A DNA stretch of 64,000 nucleotides from Nitrosospira lacus (GCF_000355765.4 NZ_CP021106.3:2327137-2391136); one strand, 5' to 3'. Positions 35,605 through 45,413 are shown, counted from the stretch's first letter. Notes: generated by a model from the letters alone, not told the origin. Made by a program: numbers and translations.

Positions 35605-35953
35605 TGAAAGGCCCTAAAGGTGAAAAATTATGGATGTTTACATTTTATTCTTATATTTTAGGCTTTATGGCTGAGCTAGCGAATTGGACTTAAGTACAGC
35701 AGAACATCTACTCAACCAAAGGTTTGCCAAGCAAGAGAAAACTTTTGTTTGGCAGGCCTAAAAAGCCGGAAATTTCCATTTTAGACCGGTGCTGATTTTG
35801 GGTCCCACCATTGAGTATTAAAGTAAAATTTGGTGAATCAAATACGCTGTATGCGACTTTGGAAAGCGTGAAGCTGTCAGAGTGCTAATGGGGTCATGAC
35901 CACGTCTATTATTCATTCACCGCAAACAGGTTCCTGCACCTGGCTCTGATAGC
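35605..35953. other. Intergenic stretch, AT-rich, without a gene
   Basis: GCCAAGCAAGAG (from 35728) and CTTTTGTTTGGC form a hairpin with G-U pairs but no T run follows. Nothing else stands out. Confidence 0.4.
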
Positions 35954-36392
35954 TTCTTAAAAATATTCTTGTCATTATCTTTGCTGGTTTGCTCACGGTC
36001 ACCTACCGCCGATTTACCTTTTCAAACCTTTTGTATCTGTTAATAGCAATCTTCCTCACCTGCATGCCGTCGGCACAAATACCGGCTATGCCCAATCCCT
36101 ATCGGGGTTGGTTGAAAGAATTGTTCGGCCTGAGCAGAAATCCATATGATCGCGTTATCCATTTCGGGTTTGAGTTCCTGCTGACCTATCCGTTTCGAGG
36201 GCTTATGGTACGCACCAGCAACGTTCGAGGCTGGGCGGCGAACTGGCTGCCGGTAAGCTTGATCCTGACCGCGAGTATTGGCTTTGAGGTAATGGAATCA
36301 TTGGTAGCCAAAATTGTCAGTCCCGGCACTGGGCCGGCGTAATAGACGGCAATCAAATCAATGGCATTGATCTCTCAATCACGCCGCGTTCA
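35954..36392 (+). pseudogene. Remnant of a DUF2238 (YjdF-type) membrane protein gene
   Basis: The frame around 35960-36340 encodes the middle of a DUF2238 protein: TYRRFTFSNLLYLLIAIFL, WLKELFGLSRNPYDRVIHFG and FEVMESLVAKIVSPGTGPA. Family members have further membrane helices before this part and a Q.xQWD-type motif after it. Here a stop lies just before the first helix, two stops follow GPA, and in the shifted frame RRQSNQWH appears to continue the motif. The HYTYA loop is also replaced by TCMPSAQI. The gene is therefore truncated at the N-terminus and frameshifted near 36342. Confidence 0.72.
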
Positions 36393-36444
36393 GCCGGAAT
36401 AGATAACGAGAATTTTCTCTACTGGACGCTTCAGGGGCAAGCGC

Positions 36445-37014
36445 TTAATCCTTGGCGCCCATCGCCTGGGTTTTCGGAGCCGCAACCCCTCCCTGGTCTA
36501 CATAGATAAGCTTCTTTGTATCGAACCCCAGCTCGTCAGCTTTTTTTATAAACCTTTGCAATGCTTCGTCGTCGACGTGCGGCGTTCTGGAAAGAAACCA
36601 TAAATAACTGCGATCCGGTCCGGTGACGTACGAATACTGGTAGGCGGCTTCATCCAGGTCGAACACCACGTATGAACCATAAAATGGGCCAAAGAACGAC
36701 ACCTTGAGATAACCGATGTCAGGGCTTTCCACGAAATACGCCTTGCCCTCCGCTGTCCGCCACACTTTTTTCTGCGGATCATATCCGCTGTTCAGGACCC
36801 GGATGCCGCCGTCCTCACGGAGGCTGTAATTGGCCGTGATGTTGCTCAACCCTTTTTCATACGAATGCTCGAGCCGCGCAATCTCGAACCAGTCTCCGAG
36901 ATATCGCTGGGTATCGAAGTTCTTCACCGGGGTAATCCCCTTGGGAACCCCCACCGCGCATCCTGTCAGTATCAGCGAATATGCCGCTACCAGTATAAGC
37001 AATAATTTTTGCAT
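36445..37014 (-). CDS. blc: Outer-membrane lipocalin (Blc-like), 189 aa
   Basis: The signal peptide ends LILTGCAVG, a lipobox. The lipocalin signature is present: VKNFDTQRYLGDWFEIARLEHSYEKGLSNITANYSLREDGGIRVLNSG, with the GxW motif at GDW, then KVSFFGPFYGSYVVFDLD and YLWFLSRTPHVDDEALQRFI. Bacterial lipocalins bind fatty acids or lysophospholipids and act in envelope stress. Start at 37014; a longer frame to 37056 would put arginines before the signal. The last 20 residues (DQGGVAAPKTQAMGAKD) extend beyond the usual end. Confidence 0.93.
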   Translation of the reverse strand: MQKLLLILVAAYSLILTGCAVGVPKGITPVKNFDTQRYLGDWFEIARLEHSYEKGLSNITANYSLREDGGIRVLNSGYDPQKKVWRTAEGKAYFVESPDIGYLKVSFFGPFYGSYVVFDLDEAAYQYSYVTGPDRSYLWFLSRTPHVDDEALQRFIKKADELGFDTKKLIYVDQGGVAAPKTQAMGAKD

Positions 37015-37108
37015 TGGGCTTCCTCTCCAATTTGTTGAACGGCGACGTGCCCTCATGGCGGATCAGCGTTACCGCTAGAATATCGCAACCCGCCGCCCGC
37101 GGAAAGAT

Positions 37109-37474
37109 CTATTCAGAGACTCCCTCGGCACCACCCCGAGGGTGCGTGGCTTTCTTGCCCGCATCCGCGCGCCTGCGGTACATCCCCGCCCGCATCAGCA
37201 GCATCGCGGTTACGGGCGACGTGCCTACCACAAACAGCGTGATCAGCACCTCCTGGAACACCAGCCGGTGTGCCTGCAAGGAAGCAATCAATATCGACGC
37301 CAGCAATACGCAACCCAAACCAAGCGTATTGCCCATGGTAGGCCCGTGTATGCGCGCGAACAAATCGGGCAATCTCAGCAAGCTGAATGAGCCGATCAGC
37401 GTCAGCACGCCGCTGGCTATCAATAGCAGTGAAGCCAGCAGATCGGCCCATGGAGGAATATCCGGGATTGTCAT
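37109..37474 (-). CDS. mrpG: Mrp Na+/H+ antiporter subunit G, 121 aa
   Basis: Small subunit of the multi-protein monovalent cation/proton antiporter. Three membrane helices (about 10-32, 45-65, 70-92) with the family patterns LLIASGVLTLIGSFSLLRLPDLFARIHGPTMGNTLG and FVVGTSPVTAMLLMRAGMYR. It is the last gene of the mrp operon; its ATG overlaps the mrpF stop (ATGA). The C-terminus is basic and soluble. Confidence 0.93.
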   Translation of the reverse strand: MTIPDIPPWADLLASLLLIASGVLTLIGSFSLLRLPDLFARIHGPTMGNTLGLGCVLLASILIASLQAHRLVFQEVLITLFVVGTSPVTAMLLMRAGMYRRRADAGKKATHPRGGAEGVSE

Positions 37475-37752
37475 GGCTCGATCACCTCTCCGCGCAGCAG
37501 GAACTTCGCCATCGCGGCTGAACCGACGAAACCGAACAGGGCAATCAGCAGGGCGATATCGAAATAGATTCTTGAGCCGAACTGGATACCCAGCGTCAGC
37601 ACCGTCAACATGCTATTAACATATAATGTATCGAGCGCCAGCACGCGGTCTTCGGCGGCTGGTCCCCGCAACAGGCGGATCGCCGCGCATAGCATGGCCA
37701 GCGCGAACGCGATCAGCGCGAAGGATAGGGCCCAGGGCAACAGTGTAGTCAT
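37471..37752 (-). CDS. mrpF: Mrp Na+/H+ antiporter subunit F, 93 aa
   Basis: Three-helix subunit. The conserved RLLRGPAAEDRVLALDTLYVNSM (cytoplasmic loop after helix 1) and the acidic YFDIALLIALFGFVGSAAMAKFL identify MrpF. It overlaps mrpE upstream and mrpG downstream, each by four bases, so subunit ratios are probably set by translational coupling. Confidence 0.93.
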   Translation of the reverse strand: MTTLLPWALSFALIAFALAMLCAAIRLLRGPAAEDRVLALDTLYVNSMLTVLTLGIQFGSRIYFDIALLIALFGFVGSAAMAKFLLRGEVIEP

Positions 37753-38237
37753 TCGAAAATCTCCATCAATGGACGTTCGTAACGGTGCTTGATCGTGCGA
37801 ATCCAGGTTTCCTCATCCTGCAGATCCAGCACATGAAGCGTCAGGTCGCTCCCATCCGCCGACAGGCCGGCCCAGACGGTGCCCGGTGTCGCGGTAATTA
37901 TACAGGCCAGCGCCGCCAGCCCGTATGGATCGCGCAGATCGATGGGTATCTTCATGAAGCCCGAATTGGAGCGCCGTTTTGCCGAGCCCAGGATGACGCC
38001 CGCGACGGCAATATTCGAGCGGGCGATATCCAGCAGCACAACAAAAATGAGCCTTGCCGCGACCAGCAGATGGTGGGGGCGTGCGCGTAATGGCCGCATG
38101 ACAGCCGTCCCGAGCGTGATGGCAACCGTCAGTAACAGGCCCAGCAGCAGCTGGCCGGGCGCCAGCGTATCGTTGAGCAGGAACCATAAGGCAAGCAGCA
38201 TCACTGTGAATAATGTCAGGGACGGCCAGCGCTTCAT
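37749..38237 (-). CDS. mrpE: Mrp Na+/H+ antiporter subunit E, 162 aa
   Basis: Start fixed at 38237 by the ATGA overlap with mrpD. Two or three N-terminal helices (FTVMLLALWFLLNDTLAPGQLLLGLLLTVAITLG) and LLDIARSNIAVAGVIL are followed by the cytoplasmic domain with ALACIITATPGTVWAGL and LTLHVLDLQDEETWIRTIKHRYERPLMEIFE, both diagnostic of MrpE. It acts in assembly and activity of the complex. Confidence 0.93.
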   Translation of the reverse strand: MKRWPSLTLFTVMLLALWFLLNDTLAPGQLLLGLLLTVAITLGTAVMRPLRARPHHLLVAARLIFVVLLDIARSNIAVAGVILGSAKRRSNSGFMKIPIDLRDPYGLAALACIITATPGTVWAGLSADGSDLTLHVLDLQDEETWIRTIKHRYERPLMEIFE

Positions 38238-39940
38238 CGCCTTATTCCCCCTATTCCCCCGATGATCTCGATTACCTCTGTCTCTTGCAAGGAATGCGGT
38301 ACCGCTCCGCCTCCCAGTACCGTGTCGATGTACGTCTGCGGCGAGGACAACGAATGTCCCGCGAGACCCAAAAAATCCGATGCCGGGCCCGCCCCTGCCG
38401 TCAGCGCCACACTGAGCAGAAGCAGCACGGCGACGGGTGCCGCTTCGATCAGGTGCAACTGCGGCGTCACGATCTCGTCCGAACTCCAGAACAGCCGCAC
38501 GCCCATTTTGCACAGCGCGATGATGCCGACCAGGCTCGACCCCAGCACCGCCCCCCACAGCACCCACACCGATATCGGCAGCGCCTCGAGCGGCGTGTCG
38601 AGTGGTACGGTATCCAGCGCCGCGGAAAGAATCCAGAACTTGGCGACGAAACCCGATAATGGAGGCAGCCCGGTCACCAGGAGCGCGCATGCGATGAAGC
38701 TCATGCCCAGAAATGCCATTGCCGCCGGTATGACGATTCCCACGGCCTCGTCGGGACGGCTGGGATCAAGCGGTTCCTCAAGACCGGATGATTCGTCCGT
38801 ATCTTCCGCAACGTCCTTGCCGGATCGCTGGGTACGCTCGATCATCTCGCTCAGCATGAAGAAAGCACCCGTCGCCAGCACCGAGCTGACCAGATAAAAC
38901 AATGCGGCGCTCTTCATCCCGGCGCCGCCCAGACCGAGCGCTGTCAGCAGCGTGCCGGCCGATGCGATGACACAATATGCGGCCAGCCGCTGCAGCTGGC
39001 GCGCGGCCAGCATGCCGGCGGTGCCCAGCAAAAGGGTGGCCAGGCCGATGCCGAACAGCCAGTCGTCACCGAACGGGGCCGGGGCACCCAGGTGGCCGGC
39101 TGAAATGAATGAGTCGGATAACAGCGAGCCCAGGCGCAGCAACGCGTAAATCCCTACCTTTGTCATGATCGAAAATATGGCCGCCACCGGCGGCGCGGCG
39201 GCGCTATAAGTGGTCGGCAGCCAGAAGTTCAGCGGCCACGCTCCCGCCTTGAGCAGGAAAGCCACGCCCAGGATCGCCGCGCCGGTCTCGAACAGGATAC
39301 GGTCGCCGTCCGCCAGTGCCGGAACGCGTACGGCGAGATCCGCCATGTTCAGCGTTCCGCTTGCACCGTAGATCAATGAAACCCCGATCAGGAAAACAAA
39401 CGATCCCGCCAGATTGACGGCGATATAGTGCAGGCCTGCCTTGACCCTGGCCGCGCCCAGGCCATGCAGCGCCAGGCCATAGGAAGCGGCCAGCAGTACT
39501 TCCACGAATACGAACAGGTTGAACAGATCGCCGGTCAGGAATGCGCCGTTTATTCCCATGACGATAAACTGGAACAGCGACTGGAAATGCGGCCCCATCC
39601 GTTTCCAGCGCGCCAGTGCATACACCAGCGATGCCAGTGCCAGCACCGCGTTGAGCAGCAGCATCACCGCCGACAGCCGGTCCACCACCAGCACAATGCC
39701 GAATGGCGCCTCCCAGCCTCCCAGCAGATAGACAGCAATGCCTTCCGGCCAGGTCTCCGGCATTGCGTCGCTGACCACGTAAGTCAGCGCAACCGCGACC
39801 GCCAGATTCGCCAGTGCGGCGCAAAGGGCAACGATCGTGCGTTCCGTGCGCCGCGCTTCAGCGAACAGCAGCATGGTCGCCCCCGCCAGCAGCGGGATGA
39901 CTATCGGAAATATGGGAAGATGCTGTATCCAGGTATTCAT
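38234..39940 (-). CDS. mrpD: Mrp Na+/H+ antiporter subunit D (complex I NuoM/N-like), 568 aa
   Basis: Proton-pumping-module homologue with about 14 membrane helices. Typical segments: FVEVLLAASYGLALHG (key Glu in the helix), the Lys-containing FLLKAGAWPLNFWLPTTYSAAAPPVAAIFSIMTKVGIYALLRL, and LVTGLPPLSGFVAKFWIL. A loop around residue 380-405 (RTQRSGKDVAEDTDESSGLEE) is acidic and longer than usual. The operon position and ATGA overlaps with mrpC and mrpE are as expected. Confidence 0.95.
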   Translation of the reverse strand: MNTWIQHLPIFPIVIPLLAGATMLLFAEARRTERTIVALCAALANLAVAVALTYVVSDAMPETWPEGIAVYLLGGWEAPFGIVLVVDRLSAVMLLLNAVLALASLVYALARWKRMGPHFQSLFQFIVMGINGAFLTGDLFNLFVFVEVLLAASYGLALHGLGAARVKAGLHYIAVNLAGSFVFLIGVSLIYGASGTLNMADLAVRVPALADGDRILFETGAAILGVAFLLKAGAWPLNFWLPTTYSAAAPPVAAIFSIMTKVGIYALLRLGSLLSDSFISAGHLGAPAPFGDDWLFGIGLATLLLGTAGMLAARQLQRLAAYCVIASAGTLLTALGLGGAGMKSAALFYLVSSVLATGAFFMLSEMIERTQRSGKDVAEDTDESSGLEEPLDPSRPDEAVGIVIPAAMAFLGMSFIACALLVTGLPPLSGFVAKFWILSAALDTVPLDTPLEALPISVWVLWGAVLGSSLVGIIALCKMGVRLFWSSDEIVTPQLHLIEAAPVAVLLLLSVALTAGAGPASDFLGLAGHSLSSPQTYIDTVLGGGAVPHSLQETEVIEIIGGIGGIRR

Positions 39941-40284
39941 GGCTCCAGCTCTTCGCCTTCGACATGGTCAGTGCCCGTCAGGCCGCGTGAAGCCAGCAGC
40001 ACCACCAGAAACAGCGCCGTGGTGGCAAAACCAATCACGATTGCCGTCAGGACCAGTGCCTGCGGCACGGGATCATCGTAGAGCGATGAATCGGCTTGCC
40101 TGAGGGTATCGATGATGGGAACGAGCCCTACGGTCAGCCGCCCCATTCCGAAAATGAACAGGTTTACCGCATACGACAGCAAGGTAAGTCCCATGATGAC
40201 CTGAAAGGTGCGCGGACGCAGAAGCAGCCACACCCCCGATCCGGTCAATACGCCAATTGCCAGGGCATAGATAACTTCCATCAA
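39937..40284 (-). CDS. mrpC: Mrp Na+/H+ antiporter subunit C (NuoK-like), 115 aa
   Basis: Three-helix subunit homologous to NuoK: ALAIGVLTGSGVWLLLRPRTFQVIMGLTLLSYAVNLFIFGMG, then DPVPQALVLTAIVIGFATTALFLVVLLASRG, with conserved PVPQALVLTAIVI. It overlaps mrpA and mrpD by ATGA. Confidence 0.95.
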   Translation of the reverse strand: MMEVIYALAIGVLTGSGVWLLLRPRTFQVIMGLTLLSYAVNLFIFGMGRLTVGLVPIIDTLRQADSSLYDDPVPQALVLTAIVIGFATTALFLVVLLASRGLTGTDHVEGEELEP

Positions 40285-43268
40285 TTCTCCTTGCTGGCGT
40301 ACGCTGAAGTACCGGCCGGAGTCTCTGAGGCCTGCGCGGTGGGCGCCGTTGCCAGCCCGGCTCCGGGTTCCACGTATGCGGTGCCCTGCTTGCGATGTCC
40401 GCGCCGCGATTGGTGTGCCAGCGCCACCAGGATCAGTACCGTGGCGCCGATCACCAGCAGAAATACACCGATATCAAACAACATCACGGTGGAAAGATGC
40501 AGCTCGCCGATTAGCGGCAAGACCGTATGCCATGTCAGGGCAGAGAGGAATGGACGCGCCGCCAGCCATGCCGCCAAACCGGCGCCCAAAGCGCACAACA
40601 GGCCCAGCGCGATCCAGTATTGCGGAAAAATCCGGGTGCGCGATTCTGCCCAGGCGGTACCCCCCACCAGATATTGGAGGATGACCGCCGTCGCCACGAT
40701 CAATCCGGCGACAAAACCGCCGCCCGGCTCATTATGTCCGCGGAGGAGAAAGAAAACCGCTACCATGCCCGCGATCGGCAGCAGCAATTGCACGATCACC
40801 CCCGGCAGCATCATCGGTCCCGTTGGAAGCAATGCATGCGGGTCCGGCGGTAATGCACCGGTTTGCCCGTCCTGATCCCGCTGCTGGACCGGCAGTTCCA
40901 TGCTCTCGGGTGCAGGGCGGAAGCGTCGCAGCAATGCGAAAACCGTCAGCGCCACGATTCCCAGGACTGTGATTTCGCCCAGCGTATCGAAACCCCGGAA
41001 GTCGACCAGGATCACATTGATGACATTGGCGCCACCAGCGAGCGGCAGGGAATTCTCGATGAAAAATGGTGAAATGCCTTCCACCGCCTGCCGTGTCAGT
41101 ACCGCATAGCTCAACACGGCCAGGCCGGTGCCCGCAATTATCGCCAGCACCAAGTCCCGCAGCCGCCGGGTTCGGGCACGCAGGCGTACACGAAGCGGGA
41201 CCTGTTTGTCGTCCACCGATTTATAGCGCGGAGGAAGCCAGCGCAAACCCAGCAGGAGCAGGACAAGCGTCACCACCTCCACGATGAGCTGTGTCAGCGC
41301 CAGGTCGGGCGCGGAAAACCAGACGAAGGTCATGCAAGTGGCGAGCCCCGCCGCACCCGCCAAGCTGAGTGCCGCGAGACGATGGTACTTGGCCTGGGTG
41401 GCGGCGCCGATCGCGCAGGCCGCGCCGACGAGCCACATGAGCGCGAAAGCCGGTTCAACCGGTGCCACGGACATATTGCTCCTGGGCAGCCCCCCGTTTG
41501 ACAACGGGATCAGCGCGCTCGCAAATACCGCGCAGATCAGCAGCAGCAATTGAACTTGCAGCCGCTCTGTCGACAGCCACTGCGTCAACCAAACCGCCAG
41601 GGCGTCCAGCTTTACAAGAAGGAATTCAAAAATGAGTTTGCCGTCCAGGTGGAAGCGGTCGATCAACGGCACCACCGCCGTACCCTGTTGATATTTGCCA
41701 AGCATCCTGTACAGCACGACGCCGCCGGCCATTGCCGCCAGGCTCATGATCAGGGGCAGATTCCAGCCATGCCATACAGCCAGGCTGTAGAACGGCATGT
41801 CCGGCCCCAGCACGGATCGCGCTGCCATATCCAGATATGGCCCGACAGCTCTCGCGGGAATCATGCCGACCACAAGACAGGTCATCACCAGCAGCGCACT
41901 GGGAAACAGCATCCAGAACGGGGGTTCGTGCGGTTTTCTTGGCAAATCCGTGGCGGATGGCCCGAAATATACTTGCAGGATAAAACGCAGTGAATAGGCG
42001 ACGCTGAATATTCCCCAGATCACAGCCATTGCTGGCAAGCCGATGCGCGTGATCGCGTTGCCGCTGATGAATATCGTCTCGGTGAAAAACATCTCCTTCG
42101 AGATGAAACCATTGAGCAATGGCACCCCCGCCATCGCTGCCGCCCCAACCGTGGCAAGCGTGGCGGTGAGAGGCATCGCGCGGTACAAGCCGCTCAGCCG
42201 CGACAGGTCGCGTGTACCGGTTTCGTGGTCGACTATGCCGGCCGCCATGAATAGCGACGCCTTGAACGTCGCATGGCTCATGATATGAAAAATGGCCGCT
42301 ATCAATGCAAGTGAACTGTTAAGTCCGAGCAGCAGCGTAATCAGACCCAGATGGCTAATGGTCGAATACGCCAGCACGCCCTTCATGTCACGTTGAAAAA
42401 TTGCCATGTATGCGCCCAGGACCAGCGAGCAAAGACCCGCGCTGCCAATGATCCAGAACCACTCATCGGTGCCTGCGAGCACGGGCCAGAGCCGCACGAG
42501 CAGAAACACGCCCGCTTTAACCATCGTCGCCGAATGCAGATAAACGGATACCGGCGTGGGTGCCGCCATCGCATGCGGCAGCCAGAAGTGAAACGGAAAC
42601 TGGGCACTCTTGGTCAGGGCTCCCAGCGCGACCAGGATCAGCGCCGGCAGGTACCATGAATGCGCCCGAATCAGCTCGCCCGAAGCCAGCACTACATCCA
42701 GATCATAACTGCCCGCGATGCGCCCCAGTATCATCACCCCCGCAAGCAGGCACAACCCGCCTGCCGCGGTGACGGTCAGCGCCATGCGGGCGCCGTGACG
42801 CGCATCGGCACGGTGGTACCAGTATGCAATAAGCATGAATGATGTCAGGCTGGTCAACTCCCAGAACACCACCAGCTGAATCAGGTTGCCCGACAACACC
42901 ACGCCGAGCATGGCGCCCATGAAAGCCAGCAGGAATGAGAAAAAACGCGGCACGGGATCCTGCGCAGACATGTAGTAGCGCGCATACAGCACCACCAGCG
43001 CGCCCATCACGGTCACCAGCATGGCAAACAGCCATGCGAAGCCATCCATGCGAAACACCAGATCCAGACCCAGGCCCGGTGCCCATTGCAACGTCTCCCG
43101 CAGCACCTCCCCTTCGGTTATTTGCGGATAGCACTGCAACGTCATTGCCACGCAGGCAACCGCGACCGCACCCGCAAGCCAGGCCTCGGCATTGCGGGAG
43201 TGGGAAGGCACAAACGCAGCACAGAGACTGCCTACGAATGGCAGGACGACGATCCAGACTAGCGACAT
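40281..43268 (-). CDS. mrpA: Mrp Na+/H+ antiporter fused subunit A/B (NuoL-like), 995 aa
   Basis: The N-terminal 480 residues are NuoL/MrpA-like: VVFWELTSLTSFMLIAYW (Glu in helix), GALTKSAQFPFHFWLPHAMAAPTPVSVYLHSATMVKAGVFLLVRLWPVL and FNSSLALIAAIFHIMSHATFKASLFMAAGIVDHE-type segments. The MrpA-specific C-terminal part holds LTQLIVEVVTLVLLLLGLRWLPPR and NVILVDFRGFDTLGEITVLGIVAL. The last 150 residues are MrpB-like (GHNEPGGGFVAGLIVATAVILQYLVGG), so A and B are one polypeptide, as in the Pha-type systems of many proteobacteria. First gene of the operon; the complex exports Na+ (or K+) using the proton gradient and supports alkali and salt tolerance. Confidence 0.95.
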   Translation of the reverse strand: MSLVWIVVLPFVGSLCAAFVPSHSRNAEAWLAGAVAVACVAMTLQCYPQITEGEVLRETLQWAPGLGLDLVFRMDGFAWLFAMLVTVMGALVVLYARYYMSAQDPVPRFFSFLLAFMGAMLGVVLSGNLIQLVVFWELTSLTSFMLIAYWYHRADARHGARMALTVTAAGGLCLLAGVMILGRIAGSYDLDVVLASGELIRAHSWYLPALILVALGALTKSAQFPFHFWLPHAMAAPTPVSVYLHSATMVKAGVFLLVRLWPVLAGTDEWFWIIGSAGLCSLVLGAYMAIFQRDMKGVLAYSTISHLGLITLLLGLNSSLALIAAIFHIMSHATFKASLFMAAGIVDHETGTRDLSRLSGLYRAMPLTATLATVGAAAMAGVPLLNGFISKEMFFTETIFISGNAITRIGLPAMAVIWGIFSVAYSLRFILQVYFGPSATDLPRKPHEPPFWMLFPSALLVMTCLVVGMIPARAVGPYLDMAARSVLGPDMPFYSLAVWHGWNLPLIMSLAAMAGGVVLYRMLGKYQQGTAVVPLIDRFHLDGKLIFEFLLVKLDALAVWLTQWLSTERLQVQLLLLICAVFASALIPLSNGGLPRSNMSVAPVEPAFALMWLVGAACAIGAATQAKYHRLAALSLAGAAGLATCMTFVWFSAPDLALTQLIVEVVTLVLLLLGLRWLPPRYKSVDDKQVPLRVRLRARTRRLRDLVLAIIAGTGLAVLSYAVLTRQAVEGISPFFIENSLPLAGGANVINVILVDFRGFDTLGEITVLGIVALTVFALLRRFRPAPESMELPVQQRDQDGQTGALPPDPHALLPTGPMMLPGVIVQLLLPIAGMVAVFFLLRGHNEPGGGFVAGLIVATAVILQYLVGGTAWAESRTRIFPQYWIALGLLCALGAGLAAWLAARPFLSALTWHTVLPLIGELHLSTVMLFDIGVFLLVIGATVLILVALAHQSRRGHRKQGTAYVEPGAGLATAPTAQASETPAGTSAYASKEN

Positions 43269-43916
43269 GACATGTTGATTTAACCTAAATCCGGCAGGTG
43301 GATAGGGGAAGCGGATTCACCAAAAAGAAGATTAAGTTACGCAAAAATATTCCTAAATCATAATACGAGAAGCGGTCATCCGCCGGAGTCAGGGTTGATT
43401 CTCCCAGGAAGGGGCAGACCCTGACCAGTCCGCTCGATCCGGCGAATATGCCCACCTGCGGGCAAGAGCATCCGATACATTGAGATGAAAGCAGAACGGG
43501 CGGAAGCGAGCGATGCGCCACAACCCGGGCTAAGCAGTTTACATGCCAGCCCTAATAATATCATTATCTGTGAGACGCTCGCCCTGAAGAACTGGTACTC
43601 ATGGCGGCACGGGTAAATGAAGAAATTACCATCCGGCGGTAAAATGGACTTGAATGCCGGACAATGATTTACCATGCTCGTTCTTATATGGCGGCTGCGT
43701 TAAAAAGCAAGTAATATCTAAAGCGGCGTTTATCGACAAGATCAACGCATACATTCGGCACTCCCTTTACCGGCTTTTAATGAACGAACCGACGCCGCCT
43801 TGAGGATGTCGAACTCACCGTGGTTAAATAACGGATCATCGTTCAGAATGAAAGCTGCGATTGCCATGGCAACCGCTTCAAGTATTATCATCCCGGCCTA
43901 TGCGATGTAGAGAACC
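43269..43916. other. Long intergenic stretch without a supported gene
   Basis: It contains the promoter regions of the mrp operon (left) and of the msr fusion (right). Two short minus-strand frames (43285-43521, 43376-43675) have no ribosome site or domain. I see no terminator or repeat. Confidence 0.5.
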
Positions 43917-45185
43917 GTGACACCCACTCAAAAAACAGATTTGAAAACGGATTTCATTGTCCTGGGCATGGGTTGCTTTTGGGGCGCTGAAAAGCGCATG
44001 GGAGAAATTCCCGGGGTCGTGGATGTGGAAAGCGGCTATGCAGGGGGCGATCTACCCGGCGCGGGCTACCAGGACGTCCTTGATCACGAAAGGGCGCTTC
44101 GTACCGGTAAAGCAACCGCACGTAATCATGCGGAAGTCGTCAAAGTGACTTTCGATCCTGCCAAAGCAACGCTGGAAACGATTTTAGGCAAATTCTGGGA
44201 AAGCCATGACCCCACCCAGGGCGATCGTCAGGGCAATGATATTGGCAGCAATTACCGCAGCGCGATTTATTATCATGATATCGCCCAGAGAACCACGGCG
44301 CTGGCTACCCAAGCGGCATACCAGGCAGCGCTCGATGCTGCGGGTATTGGCTGGATAACCACCGAAATTCTGCCGGTGAAAAACTATATCGCGGCCGAGG
44401 AATATCATCAGAACTATCTGAAGAAAAATCCCGGTGGTTACTGCGGCCTGGGCGGTACCGGCGTAAAATACCCCAAACCGGCTGAGAACGTTGCGCAGAG
44501 CGACGTTCCAGCCGATGCTGCGGGCAGCTCCCTCAAGTCCCGTACACCCCTGGATAGCGGCAATCTGAATCTCGCGCAGCAACTCATCGTGTTCGAAGCT
44601 GAGAATTGCGAGTTTTGCAGGCTCTTCGACCAAGACATACTGAACCACTGGCAAGCCGAAGTTCCCATCGTCGCGACCATGAACGTCAATCCGCCCGCTG
44701 GCTGGGAATTGGAGAAACCCTTGTTCGCCGCACCCACCATTGTGCTGTTCAGAGATGGCAGGGAGGTGACCCGTTACACCGGCTACAATGGTGAGAAAGC
44801 CAATTTCTGGAAATGGCTGGGTTTTCAGCTGTTATCCCCTGAACAGCAAAAAATTGCCTTCCAGCAAGGCACCGAGCCTCCCTTTACCGCCACTAACCTG
44901 GATGAAAAACGTCCCGGAAAATTTGTTGACCCCATCACGGGTGCAACCCTTTTTCTCAGCAATGCCAAATTCGACAGCGGAACAGGCTGGCCCAGCTTTT
45001 TCGATCCAATTGAAGGGGCCGTTACCGAGCATGAAGATAAGACGCATGGGATGAGGCGGGTCGAAGTGCGCAGCGCGAGCTCCGGCATTCACCTTGGGCA
45101 CGTGTTTAACGATGGGCCCGCTCCCACCTTCAAACGCTATTGCATCAATGGAAATGTCTTGAAATTTGTGCCCGACAAGAAATAA
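43917..45185 (+). CDS. Fused methionine sulfoxide reductase: MsrA - thioredoxin-like - MsrB, 422 aa
   Basis: Repairs both diastereomers of methionine sulfoxide. Domain order: MsrA at about 10-180, with the catalytic GCFWGAE (C20), ESHDPTQGDRQGNDIGSNYRSAIYYH, AEEYHQNYL and a resolving-type NPGGYCGLGG; then a thioredoxin-like insert at about 220-310 with the redox pair ENCEFC and APTIVLF; then MsrB at about 315-420, with LFLSNAKFDSGTGWPSFFDP, HLGHVFNDGPAP and the catalytic RYCING. The MsrB part lacks the zinc CxxC pair. PilB-type fusions carry thioredoxin first; here it is between the reductases. GTG start; no signal peptide, so cytoplasmic. Confidence 0.92.
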   Translation: MTPTQKTDLKTDFIVLGMGCFWGAEKRMGEIPGVVDVESGYAGGDLPGAGYQDVLDHERALRTGKATARNHAEVVKVTFDPAKATLETILGKFWESHDPTQGDRQGNDIGSNYRSAIYYHDIAQRTTALATQAAYQAALDAAGIGWITTEILPVKNYIAAEEYHQNYLKKNPGGYCGLGGTGVKYPKPAENVAQSDVPADAAGSSLKSRTPLDSGNLNLAQQLIVFEAENCEFCRLFDQDILNHWQAEVPIVATMNVNPPAGWELEKPLFAAPTIVLFRDGREVTRYTGYNGEKANFWKWLGFQLLSPEQQKIAFQQGTEPPFTATNLDEKRPGKFVDPITGATLFLSNAKFDSGTGWPSFFDPIEGAVTEHEDKTHGMRRVEVRSASSGIHLGHVFNDGPAPTFKRYCINGNVLKFVPDKK

Positions 45186-45413
45186 CTGTGGCATGTTGCA
45201 GTTTTCTGGGGATGGGTACCGGTCAGAATCCGAATCCGGCACGATTGATTGCAGTTTTTGGAAGTGCAGAAACAGCCCGATGATGGGGGCGCTTTCGCTC
45301 ATCCATCCCCATGGACTCAAGCCGGGAGTCAGCAGTCTCTGACGGAATTGAGCCGCCTATTATTTTCAGCCTCACGGAAACCCGATGATTCTTGTTGAAT
45401 AAGGAGCGCACGC

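Noticed and set aside
43376-43675. 99-codon minus-strand frame upstream of the msr fusion
   Set aside because: No ribosome site, no domain, translation looks random.
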